Assembly (NCBI RefSeq): GCF_026340565.1
Contig: NZ_JAPEPB010000001.1
Span: 1,612,001 to 1,676,000 of the forward strand
Origin: Kitasatospora sp. NBC_01287
GTDB taxonomy: Bacteria; Actinomycetota; Actinomycetes; Streptomycetales; Streptomycetaceae
Direction of reading: 5' to 3'
DNA length: 64,000 nt
The notes under the pieces are model-generated. The model saw nothing but the letters and a program-made list of their open reading frames with translations. It had not been told where the DNA came from and ran no database searches. Position numbers and translations under genes: made by a program. The first letter of the stretch is position 1. Every line of letters starts with the position of its first letter. Shown here piece after piece: positions 17,666-26,066 of the stretch.

Positions 17666-18492
17666 GCGCGGAACAGGCGTCACACGAATCACACGCGTCG
17701 ACGCGGTTGATCGACGCGTACGCACGGGGTGACACGGAGATCGCCGCGGACACGCTGTGGGCGCTGGAGGCCCATCTGGAGGCGTGCGCGCCGTGCCGCG
17801 GCCGGCTGGCGGCCTCCGTGGCCACCGGGGCGCCCGGCGTCGCCGCGCTCGTCGACACCGTCCGGGCGAGTCTGGAACCGCGGTTGGACGCGGCCGTCCC
17901 TATGCCCTCGCGGCGCTACCGGCCGCGGTGGGTGTCGGCCTGGGTGACACCGGTCATGGCCCCGTGGCTGGCCATGATCGTCGCGGTCGTGGCGGTGGCG
18001 CTGCTGCTGGACGCGGTCGGGTCCACGGCCTTCGGCGCCGCCTCACCCGAGTTGCTGATCGCGCCGGTGCTGCCGCTCTGCGCTGTCGCCGCATCGTGGT
18101 CGCGCGGCCTGGACCCGGCGCACGAACTGACGGCCTCGACCGCCCGGGCCGGGCTGCCCCTGCTTCTGCGACGCACCACCTCGGTGCTCGCCGTGGTCCT
18201 TCCCGTGCTCCTGGTGCAGGGCTGGCTGACCGGGGCCATGACGGTCGCGCAGTGGCTGCTGCCCTCGCTGGCCTTCACCGCCACCGCCCTGGCGCTGGGC
18301 AGCTTCGTCGGCGTGACCCGTGCCGCCGCCGGGCTGGTGGTCGCGTGGGGCGTCGTCCTCGCGGCACCCGCGTGGGACGCCGGCCGCGTCCCCGTCCTCC
18401 TGCGGCCGGACCAACTGCCCGTGTGGGGAGCGCTCCTGGTGCTCGGCATCGGCGCCGTGATCGCTCGCAGACGCGCGTACTCAAGCCTGTGA
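17662..18492 (+). CDS. Membrane-bound zf-HC2 anti-sigma factor
   Basis: A 276-residue protein with an N-terminal zinc-binding anti-sigma segment, LEAHLEACAPCRGRLA (H-x3-C-x2-C, about 35-50). It is followed by about six hydrophobic segments (roughly residues 95-120, 130-150, 170-190, 200-225, 225-240 and 255-270). This is more membrane-embedded than the usual single-pass anti-sigma, so it may sense a membrane signal. It is translationally coupled to the sigma gene (4-bp overlap). Sequestering the upstream sigma factor is inferred from family and position. Confidence 0.85.
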   Translation: MSAEQASHESHASTRLIDAYARGDTEIAADTLWALEAHLEACAPCRGRLAASVATGAPGVAALVDTVRASLEPRLDAAVPMPSRRYRPRWVSAWVTPVMAPWLAMIVAVVAVALLLDAVGSTAFGAASPELLIAPVLPLCAVAASWSRGLDPAHELTASTARAGLPLLLRRTTSVLAVVLPVLLVQGWLTGAMTVAQWLLPSLAFTATALALGSFVGVTRAAAGLVVAWGVVLAAPAWDAGRVPVLLRPDQLPVWGALLVLGIGAVIARRRAYSSL

Positions 18493-18524
18493 AACCATCG
18501 TTGACCCTAGAGAGGGACCACCGC

Positions 18525-19334
18525 ATGACCTCCGCGACGAGCGTGGCCGACACCGCGCCGAAGACCTACGCCTGGGAGATCCAGGCCACCGGCCTGAAAG
18601 TACGGGCCGGACGCAGGAAGATGGCCGTCGACGGGCTCGACCTCTCGCTCGGCACCGGCGCCCACGGCCTGTTGGGGCCCAACGGGGCGGGAAAGACCAC
18701 CCTGATCCGGGCCCTGGCCACCGTGCTGCGCCCCGCCGAGGGAGAGCTGCGACTGTGCGGCACCGCCATGAGCGGGCTGGGCGACCTGCGGGCGCTGCGC
18801 CGCCGGATCGGCTACCTGCCGCAGGAGTTCGGCTACTACAAGCGCTTCACGGTGCGCGAGTTCGTCGAGTACATGGCCTGGCTGAAGGAGGTCCCGAAGG
18901 CGGAGATCCCCGCGGCCGTCCAACGCGCCGTGGAACGGGTGGGCCTGGCCGACCGCGCCGACCACCGGATGAAGACCCTGTCCGGCGGCATGGTGCGCCG
19001 TGCCGGCATCGCCCAGGCCATCGTCAACGACCCCACCCTGCTGCTGCTGGACGAGCCGACCGCCGGCCTGGACCCGGCGCAGCGGCTGCGCTTCCGCGAG
19101 CTGCTGCAGGAACTGGGCCGCGACGCCTGCGTGGTGGTCTCCACCCACCTGGTCGAGGATGTCGCGGCCGCCTGCTCCGATGTGGTGCTCTTCGCCGACG
19201 GCCGCCTCGTCTTCCAGGGCACCCCGGAGGTCCTGGCCGCGGCGGGCGGCTCCGAGTACCCGGGCGACAGCCCCCTGGAGCGCGGCTACTCGGCGCTGCT
19301 CCGCACCTCCGAGTCGCAGGGCGGTGCCTGGTGA
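18525..19334 (+). CDS. ABC transporter ATP-binding protein
   Basis: A 269-residue nucleotide-binding subunit. Walker A is GPNGAGKTT (about 48-56), the Q-loop is YLPQEFGYY, the signature is LSGGMVRRAGIAQAI, Walker B is LLLLDEPTAGLD, and the switch histidine is STHLVED. These resemble exporters of the CcmA/NatA type. The ATG at 18525 is preceded by AGAGAGGGAC. It overlaps the permease gene by GTGA and lies 32 bp after the anti-sigma gene, so it is probably part of the sigma factor's own regulon. Confidence 0.95.
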   Translation: MTSATSVADTAPKTYAWEIQATGLKVRAGRRKMAVDGLDLSLGTGAHGLLGPNGAGKTTLIRALATVLRPAEGELRLCGTAMSGLGDLRALRRRIGYLPQEFGYYKRFTVREFVEYMAWLKEVPKAEIPAAVQRAVERVGLADRADHRMKTLSGGMVRRAGIAQAIVNDPTLLLLDEPTAGLDPAQRLRFRELLQELGRDACVVVSTHLVEDVAAACSDVVLFADGRLVFQGTPEVLAAAGGSEYPGDSPLERGYSALLRTSESQGGAW

Positions 19335-20722
19335 ACGGGCGGGTGCTGAGGATCGAGCTGAAGCGCTCCGCCGCCCCGTGGGTCGGCCTCGTGATCCTGG
19401 GAGGCAGCCTGGCGTTCCTCTACCTGGTCCACGGACTGTGGTGGTACGGCACCACGGCATGGACGGCCCAGTGGACGTCGATGGCGCTGACCACCCGGTG
19501 CGTGCTGGCCTACGGGTGGCCGCTCGCGGTGGGCCTCGGGGCCCTGCACGGGCTGCGCGACTCCCGCTCGCGGATGACCGAACTGCTGACCAGCACGCCG
19601 CGACCGGCCTGGCGCCGGGCGGCGCTGCCGGCCGGCGCGACGGCGATCTCGCTGGCGGCGGCCTTCGGCCTGCTCGTCCTGTGGGGCGCGGTCCAGGTGG
19701 CGCTCGGTAGCGCCACCTACCTGCCCCTCGGCTGGCTGCCGATCTCGCTGGTGGCGGCACTGGCCCTGGTCGCGGGGGCCGTGTTCGGCATGGGCGTCGC
19801 CCGGGCCCTGCCCTCCGTGCTCACCCCGCCGCTCCTGGTGGTGGTCTTCCTGATGATGACCGTCCTGCTCCGGCAGACCACGGAGAGCGCGCTGCCGTCG
19901 GGCTTCGCGCCGAACCGGCTCGCCCTGCTGTCCCCCGTGACCGAAATGCCGCGGGAGCTGCTGCTGACCCTGTCCGGTGCCGTGGACCTCGGCCAGACGC
20001 TCTGGCTGCTGGGCCTGCTCGCCACCGGCTTCGCGCTGCTGTCGGCCGCGACCCGCCGGGCCCGGCTGCTCGCGGTGGTCCCCGTCCTGGCCGGCGCGAC
20101 CCTGGCGCTGCTGATCCTCCCGGCCGCCGCGCGCGACAGCTACGTCGTCGACAAGGCCGCGGCCGCCCTGGTCTGCGACGGACCCGTGTGCGTGACGCAG
20201 GTGCACCGCTCCCGCCTGCCCGAGCTCGCGCCGCGCGGCAAGGAGGCGCTGCGCCTGCTGCACGACGCCCTGGGCGACCAGGCGCCGACCTCGGTGCGCG
20301 AGGAGACCGCGCTGCGCACGATCGCCGACGAACGCCAACTCTCCGCCGGCGTGGTGCTGATCGACTTCGACGACCCGCTGATCACCCGTGCGACGGGGGC
20401 GGATCTGACCCGCCTGCTGGTCGCCCAGGGCCTGGCGCCGAACTGCGAACCGCGCACCTTGTGGGAGGGCGGGGGGCTGGTCGACGTCCCCGCGCAGAGC
20501 ATCGCCGCGAGTTGGGCCCTCGGCGATCACCAGCTCGAACCGCTGCAGAAGCCGGAGACCGACGTGTACTCGCAGCGCACCTGGGCGAACGCCGAAACCG
20601 CCTGGGAGAAGCTGACGGCCCTGCCGCCGGCCGAACAGCGCTCGCGGATCGCCCGGACGCATGCCGCCGCGCTCTCCTGCGAGAACGAGCTCGCGGCGCT
20701 GACCGGGGAGGCATCCTCATGA
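19331..20722 (+). CDS. ABC transporter permease with extracytoplasmic C-terminal domain
   Basis: A 463-residue membrane protein. About six hydrophobic helices lie in the first 265 residues, for example WVGLVILGGSLAFLYLVHGL and LTPPLLVVVFLMMTVLL. A soluble, likely extracytoplasmic region of about 190 residues follows and contains VCDGPVCVTQVHRSRL. The GTG start at 19331 overlaps the ATPase stop, and the C-terminus overlaps the next gene. It forms the transmembrane part of the exporter with the upstream ATPase. Substrate unknown. Confidence 0.85.
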   Translation: MNGRVLRIELKRSAAPWVGLVILGGSLAFLYLVHGLWWYGTTAWTAQWTSMALTTRCVLAYGWPLAVGLGALHGLRDSRSRMTELLTSTPRPAWRRAALPAGATAISLAAAFGLLVLWGAVQVALGSATYLPLGWLPISLVAALALVAGAVFGMGVARALPSVLTPPLLVVVFLMMTVLLRQTTESALPSGFAPNRLALLSPVTEMPRELLLTLSGAVDLGQTLWLLGLLATGFALLSAATRRARLLAVVPVLAGATLALLILPAAARDSYVVDKAAAALVCDGPVCVTQVHRSRLPELAPRGKEALRLLHDALGDQAPTSVREETALRTIADERQLSAGVVLIDFDDPLITRATGADLTRLLVAQGLAPNCEPRTLWEGGGLVDVPAQSIAASWALGDHQLEPLQKPETDVYSQRTWANAETAWEKLTALPPAEQRSRIARTHAAALSCENELAALTGEASS

Positions 20723-21294
20723 GATGGCTGATGCTGTACGCGCGTTCGCGGCAACTGCCCACCTCGGGCGCCGCGGTCACGCTCGTCGCGCTGGCGGTGT
20801 GGGCCCTCGCCCAGGGCAGCGGCAAGGGCCCGGCGGACCTGACGATCGCGCTCCTGGTTCTCGCCACGAACGTGGCGGTCGCCTCCGTCGGGCTCGGCGG
20901 GCAGGATGCCGCGCTGGAGAGTACGGCCGCGATCCGGTGGCTGCCCCGGCGGGCGGCGCACGTGCTGCTGATCGGCGCGGTCGCCGGGGCGGCGCTGCTC
21001 GCGGTCCAGGCGGCCGGGCCCGAGCTCGCCCCGGCCGCGCTCGTCGTGCGGGACAGCGCGGGGCTGGTCGGCCTGGCCGCGCTCGGGGCGGTGCTGTGCG
21101 GGGCGCCGTTCGCCTGGACCCTGCCGACCGGCTGGCTCGCGTTCACCGTCGTCGTCCAGCCGCCGGGCGGCATCGCGGGAGAGGTGGCCTGCTGGATGAT
21201 CTTTCCCCCGGGCACGGCGGCGGCCACCGTGACCGCGTCGGCCCTGCTGGCGACCGGCACCGTGCTGTACGCCGCCGCAGGGCCGAGAAGGTAG
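20719..21294 (+). CDS. Small integral membrane protein of the ABC operon
   Basis: A 191-residue, very hydrophobic protein with about five to six predicted membrane spans, including AAVTLVALAVWALAQG, LTIALLVLATNVAVASVGL and AAHVLLIGAVAGAALLAVQA. No known domain was recognised. Its start overlaps the permease stop by 4 bp, so it is translated with the transporter and is probably a second membrane subunit. It is the last gene of the sigma operon, converging on the glutamate-synthase-like gene. Confidence 0.8.
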   Translation: MRWLMLYARSRQLPTSGAAVTLVALAVWALAQGSGKGPADLTIALLVLATNVAVASVGLGGQDAALESTAAIRWLPRRAAHVLLIGAVAGAALLAVQAAGPELAPAALVVRDSAGLVGLAALGAVLCGAPFAWTLPTGWLAFTVVVQPPGGIAGEVACWMIFPPGTAAATVTASALLATGTVLYAAAGPRR

Positions 21295-21324
21295 CTGTCG
21301 GCGTGTCGGACGGCCTGCCACTGG

Positions 21325-21339
21325 CCGGCCACTGGCCGG
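21325..21339. terminator. Possible bidirectional hairpin between convergent genes
   Basis: CCGGCCA-C-TGGCCGG forms 7-bp complementary arms in the 58-bp gap between two convergent genes, within a run of related CTGGCCGG repeats (21321-21372). There is no T-run, and a one-base loop is not itself stable, so neighbouring repeats would have to pair. Weak evidence. Confidence 0.3.
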
Positions 21340-21352
21340 TGGGGACGGCCGG

Positions 21353-22885
21353 CTACTGGCCGGCGGCCGGCTTGGTGGCGAGGAGTGCCGGGATCTCGTC
21401 GGCGAGGTGCGGGCCGAGCTCGCCCCAGCCGTCCTTGTAGCCGTAGACGCCGGCCAGGGTGCGGGCCTCGTAGTCGCCGTTCATGATCTCGATGTCGTCG
21501 GCCGTGATGAGTGCCGGGTGGGCGACGCCGAGGGCCCCCGAGACCTTGATCAGTTCCCTGCGCAGGGCGCGCAGGTAGACGGCGGCCCGGGTGGCCTTCG
21601 AGGTCGGGTCGATGCCGCGGGCCAGCCACGGGTTCTGGGTGGCGACGCCGGTGGGGCACTTGTCGGTGTGGCACTTCTGCGACTGGATGCAGCCGATGGA
21701 CAGCATCGCCTCGCGGGCCACGTTGATCATGTCGGCGCCCAGCGCGAAAGCGACCGCCGCGTTCTCGGGCAGGCCGAGCTTGCCGGAGCCGATGAAGGTC
21801 AGGTCGTCGGTCAGTCCCAGCTCGGCGAAGGTGCCGTAGACCCGGGAGAAGCCCATGCGGAACGGCAGCGACACCGAGTCGGTGAAGATCAGCGGCGCTG
21901 CCCCGGTGCCGCCTTCGCCGCCGTCGATGGTCACGAAGTCGACACCGCGGTCGCCGCGCGCCATCTGCGTGGCCAGCTCCTGCCAGAAGCCCAGCTCGCC
22001 CACCGCGCTCTTGATCCCGACCGGCAGGCCGGTCTCGGTGGCGAGCAGCTCGACGAAGTCGAGCATCGAGTCGACGTCGCTGAACGCGGTGTGCCGCGAG
22101 GGGGAGGCACAGTCCTTGCCGGCCGGGATGCCGCGGATCGCGGCGATCTCCGGGGTCACCTTCGCGCCCGGCAGCATCCCGCCCAGCCCCGGCTTGGCGC
22201 CCTGGGAGAGCTTGATCTCTATCGCCTTGACCGGGGCGCCGGCGACCGCGTCCTTGAGCTTGTCGAGGTTGAAGCTGCCGTCCTCGTTGCGGCAGCCGAA
22301 GTACGCCGTGCCGATCTGCAGGATGAGGTCACCGCCGTTGCGGTGGTACGGCGAGAGACCGCCCTCGCCCGTGTTGTGCATCGTGCCCGCCTGCGCCGCC
22401 CCCTTGTTGAGCGCCGTGATGGCCGCGCCGGAGAGCGATCCGAAGCTCATCGCGGAGATGTTCACCACGCTCGCCGGTCGGAACGCCTTGGCGCGCCCGC
22501 GCGGGCCGCCCAGCACCTTGGCCGAGGGCAACGGGGCCTGCGGGTCGTGCAGGTCGGGCAGCGCGCCGGCGAACGTGCGCTGCTTCAGGTAGGCGTGCCC
22601 CTGCACGTGCTCGACGTCGACGTCGGTTCCGAAGGCGAAGTAGTTGTTCTCCTCCTTCGCCGACGCGTAGATCCAGCTGCGCTGGTCACGACTGAACGGG
22701 CGCTCCTCCTCGTTGGAGGTCACGATGTACTGCCGCAGCTCCGGCCCGATCGTCTCCAACAGGTACCGGGCGTGCCCGACCACCGGGAAGTTGCGGAGCA
22801 GTGCGTGCCTCTTCTGGATGAGGTCGCGGGCAGCCAGAAGCGCCACCGCTGTCGCGGCGGCCGCGCCGATCCTCCGGGCGTGCAT
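21353..22885 (-). CDS. FMN-binding glutamate synthase family protein
   Basis: A 510-residue protein corresponding to the central and FMN domains of the glutamate synthase large subunit, without the glutaminase domain. Visible motifs are NISAMSFGSLSGAAITALNKGA, TMHNTGEGGLSPYH, IEIKLSQGAKPGLGGMLPG, TIDGGEGGTGAAPL and the iron-sulfur cluster region CIQSQKCHTDKCPTGVATQ. An N-terminal hydrophobic segment (AAAATAVALLAARDL, about 8-22) may anchor it. ATG 22885 with AGGAGGA upstream is clearly the start. The partner small subunit is not nearby. These stand-alone homologues are common in actinomycetes and their substrate is not settled. Confidence 0.93.
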   Translation of the reverse strand: MHARRIGAAAATAVALLAARDLIQKRHALLRNFPVVGHARYLLETIGPELRQYIVTSNEEERPFSRDQRSWIYASAKEENNYFAFGTDVDVEHVQGHAYLKQRTFAGALPDLHDPQAPLPSAKVLGGPRGRAKAFRPASVVNISAMSFGSLSGAAITALNKGAAQAGTMHNTGEGGLSPYHRNGGDLILQIGTAYFGCRNEDGSFNLDKLKDAVAGAPVKAIEIKLSQGAKPGLGGMLPGAKVTPEIAAIRGIPAGKDCASPSRHTAFSDVDSMLDFVELLATETGLPVGIKSAVGELGFWQELATQMARGDRGVDFVTIDGGEGGTGAAPLIFTDSVSLPFRMGFSRVYGTFAELGLTDDLTFIGSGKLGLPENAAVAFALGADMINVAREAMLSIGCIQSQKCHTDKCPTGVATQNPWLARGIDPTSKATRAAVYLRALRRELIKVSGALGVAHPALITADDIEIMNGDYEARTLAGVYGYKDGWGELGPHLADEIPALLATKPAAGQ

Positions 22886-23247
22886 GAACGTTCCTCCTGG
22901 GTGCACGACTCCATCGGCGTGCGGTGGAGTCGCTGTGTCGTGTCGGGCGTTGGACGGCGGGCACACGACCAGGCGGGCATCAGCGTCCGTCGAAGAGTGC
23001 GGAACGATATTAGGAGGCCTCGCGGACGGGCGTGTCGCCAGGGGGCCGGTCCGCGCCGGGGACGGGTTCAGGGGCGCGCAGGGGCGATCAGTTGCTTTCG
23101 GTGGCGCGCAGCGGTGCGCAGCAGTACTCAGTGGCGCTCAGTGGCGCTCAGGGAGCGCTCAGCCGAAGAGCGGGCTGCGCGCGGTGCCGACCGGGGCGTT
23201 CGGGGCCGGGCCCGGTGGCACCGCCATCTCCGCGGCTCGGTGGCGCG
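22886..23247. other. Intergenic region with short direct repeats
   Basis: A 362-bp gap. It holds the promoter of the glutamate-synthase-like gene at its left. Around 23100-23160 there is a cluster of short repeats of the form CAGTGGCGCTCAGTGGCGCT. No gene was recognised. Confidence 0.5.
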
Positions 23248-24552
23248 CTACCGCTTCACCGCCCGCAGCACCACGAACTTCGGATTCCCGGCCACGGTCC
23301 GGCAGTTGCCGAAGAGTCGGCGGAGTCGGACGTGGTAGGCCAGGTGCCGGTTGCCGACCACCCAGAGCTCGCCGCCCTGGCGCAGGGCGCGGCGGGCGTC
23401 GGCGAACATCCGCGAGGCGGTGGCGTCGGTGGTCGCCTGGTGGGTGTGGAAGGGCGGGTTGGTGAGGACCAGGTCGACCGAGCCCGTGGGGACGTCGGCC
23501 AGCCCGTCACCGGCCTGGAAGTGGGCGACCGCGCCCGGCGGGGTGTTGGTCCGGAAGGTGGCCTCGGCGGAGGCGACGGCCGCGAAGGACTCGTCGATGA
23601 AGGTGACTTCGGCCGCCGGATTGGCCAGCGCGGCCGCCGTGCCGACCACGCCGTTGCCGCAGCCGAGGTCGACCACCTGCTCGCGGCCCTGACGGGCCGG
23701 CAGGTGCTCCAGGAGGAACCGGGTCCCGATGTCCAGGCGGTCGGCGCAGAAGATGCCGGCGTGGTTGACCACCGTCCGTCCGGAGACCGCGCCGATGCCG
23801 TCGGGCAGCGCGTAGCGCAGCGGCCAGGGGCTCGCGGCGGTGCGGGCGGGCGCCGGGGCGGGGGTGCTGAGGATCAGCCGGGCCTTGCGCACGGCGAGCG
23901 AGGTGCGGGTCGGGCCGACGAGCCGCTCGAAGAGCTGGAGGGTGGAGGTGTGGATCTCGGTGACCATGCCGGTGCCGATCACCACCGTGCCCGGGTGCAG
24001 CGCGGGGGCGAGGCGGTGCAGCTGGTCCTCCAGGAGGGCCAGGCTCTTGGGCACCCGGATGAGCAGGACGTCGATCCGCTCGGGCGGGGTGTCGGTGCCG
24101 GCCAGCAGCTGGACCGCCTCGGGGTCCAGCCCGTTGCGGACGAGGTTGGCGCGGGTGGCCTCCCGGGCGAGGTAGGAGTCGCCGAGCTGGACCAGGGTGG
24201 CCGCGGGGCTCGCCGACGCGGGGCTCGCGGCGGCGAGCGCCGTGGCCAGGGCCGTGGTCAGGGCGCCCCAGCGGTCGCCGAGGACGACGACGGTGCCGCG
24301 CAGCTCCACCGCGGCGCGGGGCGGGGCGGGCGCGTCGGCGGCCTCGGCGGGTTCGGCCGCCCCGGCAGTGCCGGCAGTGCCGGCGGTCCCGGCGGTCCCG
24401 GCCGCCGCTGGTGCGGCCGGCAGGTCCGGATCGCCGTGCAGGTGGCGCAGCAGGTACTCGTCGGCGGCATCCCAGGCGCGCAGCTGCTCGCGCGGATCCT
24501 CGGGGAAGCGGGTGAGTTGGAGGTCGCCCCATGATGTGGTGAAACGGTTCAT
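23248..24552 (-). CDS. RlmG/RsmC-type rRNA (guanine-N2) methyltransferase
   Basis: A 434-residue two-domain class I methyltransferase. The N-terminal half is the pseudo-methyltransferase domain typical of RsmC/RlmG. The C-terminal half has the SAM motif VVDLGCGNGVVGTAAA and the catalytic motif LVLTNPPFHTHQATTDATASRMFADARRAL (NPPF). RsmC acts on 16S rRNA G1207 and RlmG on 23S rRNA G1835, and sequence alone does not separate them here. An alanine/proline-rich insert (about 53-80) interrupts the N-terminal domain. ATG 24552 is the natural start. Confidence 0.88.
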   Translation of the reverse strand: MNRFTTSWGDLQLTRFPEDPREQLRAWDAADEYLLRHLHGDPDLPAAPAAAGTAGTAGTAGTAGAAEPAEAADAPAPPRAAVELRGTVVVLGDRWGALTTALATALAAASPASASPAATLVQLGDSYLAREATRANLVRNGLDPEAVQLLAGTDTPPERIDVLLIRVPKSLALLEDQLHRLAPALHPGTVVIGTGMVTEIHTSTLQLFERLVGPTRTSLAVRKARLILSTPAPAPARTAASPWPLRYALPDGIGAVSGRTVVNHAGIFCADRLDIGTRFLLEHLPARQGREQVVDLGCGNGVVGTAAALANPAAEVTFIDESFAAVASAEATFRTNTPPGAVAHFQAGDGLADVPTGSVDLVLTNPPFHTHQATTDATASRMFADARRALRQGGELWVVGNRHLAYHVRLRRLFGNCRTVAGNPKFVVLRAVKR

Positions 24553-24737
24553 TGTCCGCCCAGGCTAGCCGTTCGCGCCGGTCGGCGGCGCCCGCGCCCC
24601 GGACGGCGGCGCTCCGGTGCGGGGGCCGCGCCCCCGGCAGCGCGGGCCGGTGAGCTTGCCCGTGATTGCCGGGCCGGACTGCGAGGATCGACTGACGCTT
24701 TCTGATGATCCGTCACCAAGATTATGGAGAGGACGAC

Positions 24738-25958
24738 ATGATCCCCACCGGCCACAGCAGGGGCTTCGTCAAGAGCCGCCTGGAGCGCCTGCGCACCACG
24801 CTGACCGGCCACGTCGAGCAGGGCGGCGTGCCCGGGCTGGTCGCCCTGGTGGCGCGGGGCGACGAGGTGCACGTCGAGGCGCTCGGCGTCCGGTCGGTCG
24901 GCGGCGGACCGGTGACCCGGGACACGCTGTTCCGGGTCGCCTCGATGACCAAGCCGGTCACCGCGGTCGCCGCCATGATCCTCCTGGAGGAGTGCCGGCT
25001 CCGGCTGGACGACCCCGTCGACGAGCTGCTCCCCGAGCTGGCCGACCGCCAGGTGCTGCGGCACCTGGACGGGCCGCTGGACGACACCGTCCCGGCCCGC
25101 CGGTCGATCACCGTGCGCGACCTGCTCACCTTCCGGCTGGGGACGGGCATCGTGGCCGGCCCGCCCGGCGGCTACCCGATCCAGCGGGCGATGGCGGCCC
25201 TCGAACTCGGCCAAGGGCTGCCGAGCCCCGCCCTGGTGCCCGCGCCCGACGAGTGGCTGCGCCGGCTCGGCACCCTGCCGCTGATGTACCAGCCGGGCGA
25301 GCGCTGGGCCTACCACACCGGCTCCGACGTGCTCGGCGTGCTGATCGCGCGGGCCGTGGGCCGGCCGTTCGAGGAGTTCCTGCGTGAGCGGCTGTTCGCG
25401 CCCCTGGGCATGACCAGCACCGCGTTCTCGGTCACCCCGGACCGGCTCGACCGCTTCGCCACCGCCTACCGCGGCGACCCCGCCACCGGCACCCTGGCCG
25501 TCCAGGACGAGGCGGCGGGCGGCGGGTGGAGCGCTCCCCCGGCCTTCGCCTCCGGCGGCGCGGGCCTGGTCTCCACGGTGGACGACTTCCACGCCTTCAG
25601 CCGGATGCTGCTGGACGGCGGCCGGTACGACGGCGAGCGGATCCTCTCCCGCGCCTCGGTCGAGCTGCTGACCACCGATCAGCTGACACCCGAGCAGAAG
25701 GCGACCTCCGGCCTCGGCCCCGGCTTCTTCGACGCCCAGGGCTGGGGCTTCGGCGTCTCGGTGGCCACCCGGCGCACCGAACTCGGCCACCCGGTCGGTC
25801 AGTTCGGCTGGAACGGTGGCTTCGGTACCTCCTGGGCCGTGGACCCGGCGGACCGGGTGATCGGCGTGCTGCTCACCCAGCGGCTCTTCACCTCCGCGGA
25901 GGCGCCGCCGGTGGTCCAGGACTTCTGGACCTCGACCTACCAGGCGCTGGCGGACTGA
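24738..25958 (+). CDS. Serine hydrolase, beta-lactamase/esterase family
   Basis: A 406-residue member of the class C beta-lactamase / EstB-type serine hydrolases. The nucleophile motif is SMTK (S69, K72) in RVASMTKPVTAV. The second motif, usually YxN, is YHT in WAYHTGSDVLG, and a GWNGGFGTSW segment probably supplies the third motif. There is no signal peptide, so it is probably a cytoplasmic esterase rather than an antibiotic-degrading beta-lactamase. The ATG at 24738 follows GGAGAGGACGAC; an in-frame start at 24705 is less likely. Confidence 0.88.
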   Translation: MIPTGHSRGFVKSRLERLRTTLTGHVEQGGVPGLVALVARGDEVHVEALGVRSVGGGPVTRDTLFRVASMTKPVTAVAAMILLEECRLRLDDPVDELLPELADRQVLRHLDGPLDDTVPARRSITVRDLLTFRLGTGIVAGPPGGYPIQRAMAALELGQGLPSPALVPAPDEWLRRLGTLPLMYQPGERWAYHTGSDVLGVLIARAVGRPFEEFLRERLFAPLGMTSTAFSVTPDRLDRFATAYRGDPATGTLAVQDEAAGGGWSAPPAFASGGAGLVSTVDDFHAFSRMLLDGGRYDGERILSRASVELLTTDQLTPEQKATSGLGPGFFDAQGWGFGVSVATRRTELGHPVGQFGWNGGFGTSWAVDPADRVIGVLLTQRLFTSAEAPPVVQDFWTSTYQALAD

Positions 25959-26066
25959 GCGCCTGTCGCGGTGGAGGCCGGCGCGGGCGCGGGGCCGGCG
26001 CAGGCGCGGGGCCGGCGCAGGCGGCTCGGGGCTCGGGGCTCGGGGGCTCCTCACCTTCGGGGTGCG

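Noticed and set aside
24738..25958. Secreted antibiotic-degrading beta-lactamase
   Set aside because: There is no signal peptide, and the YxN motif is replaced by YHT. A cytoplasmic esterase is more likely.
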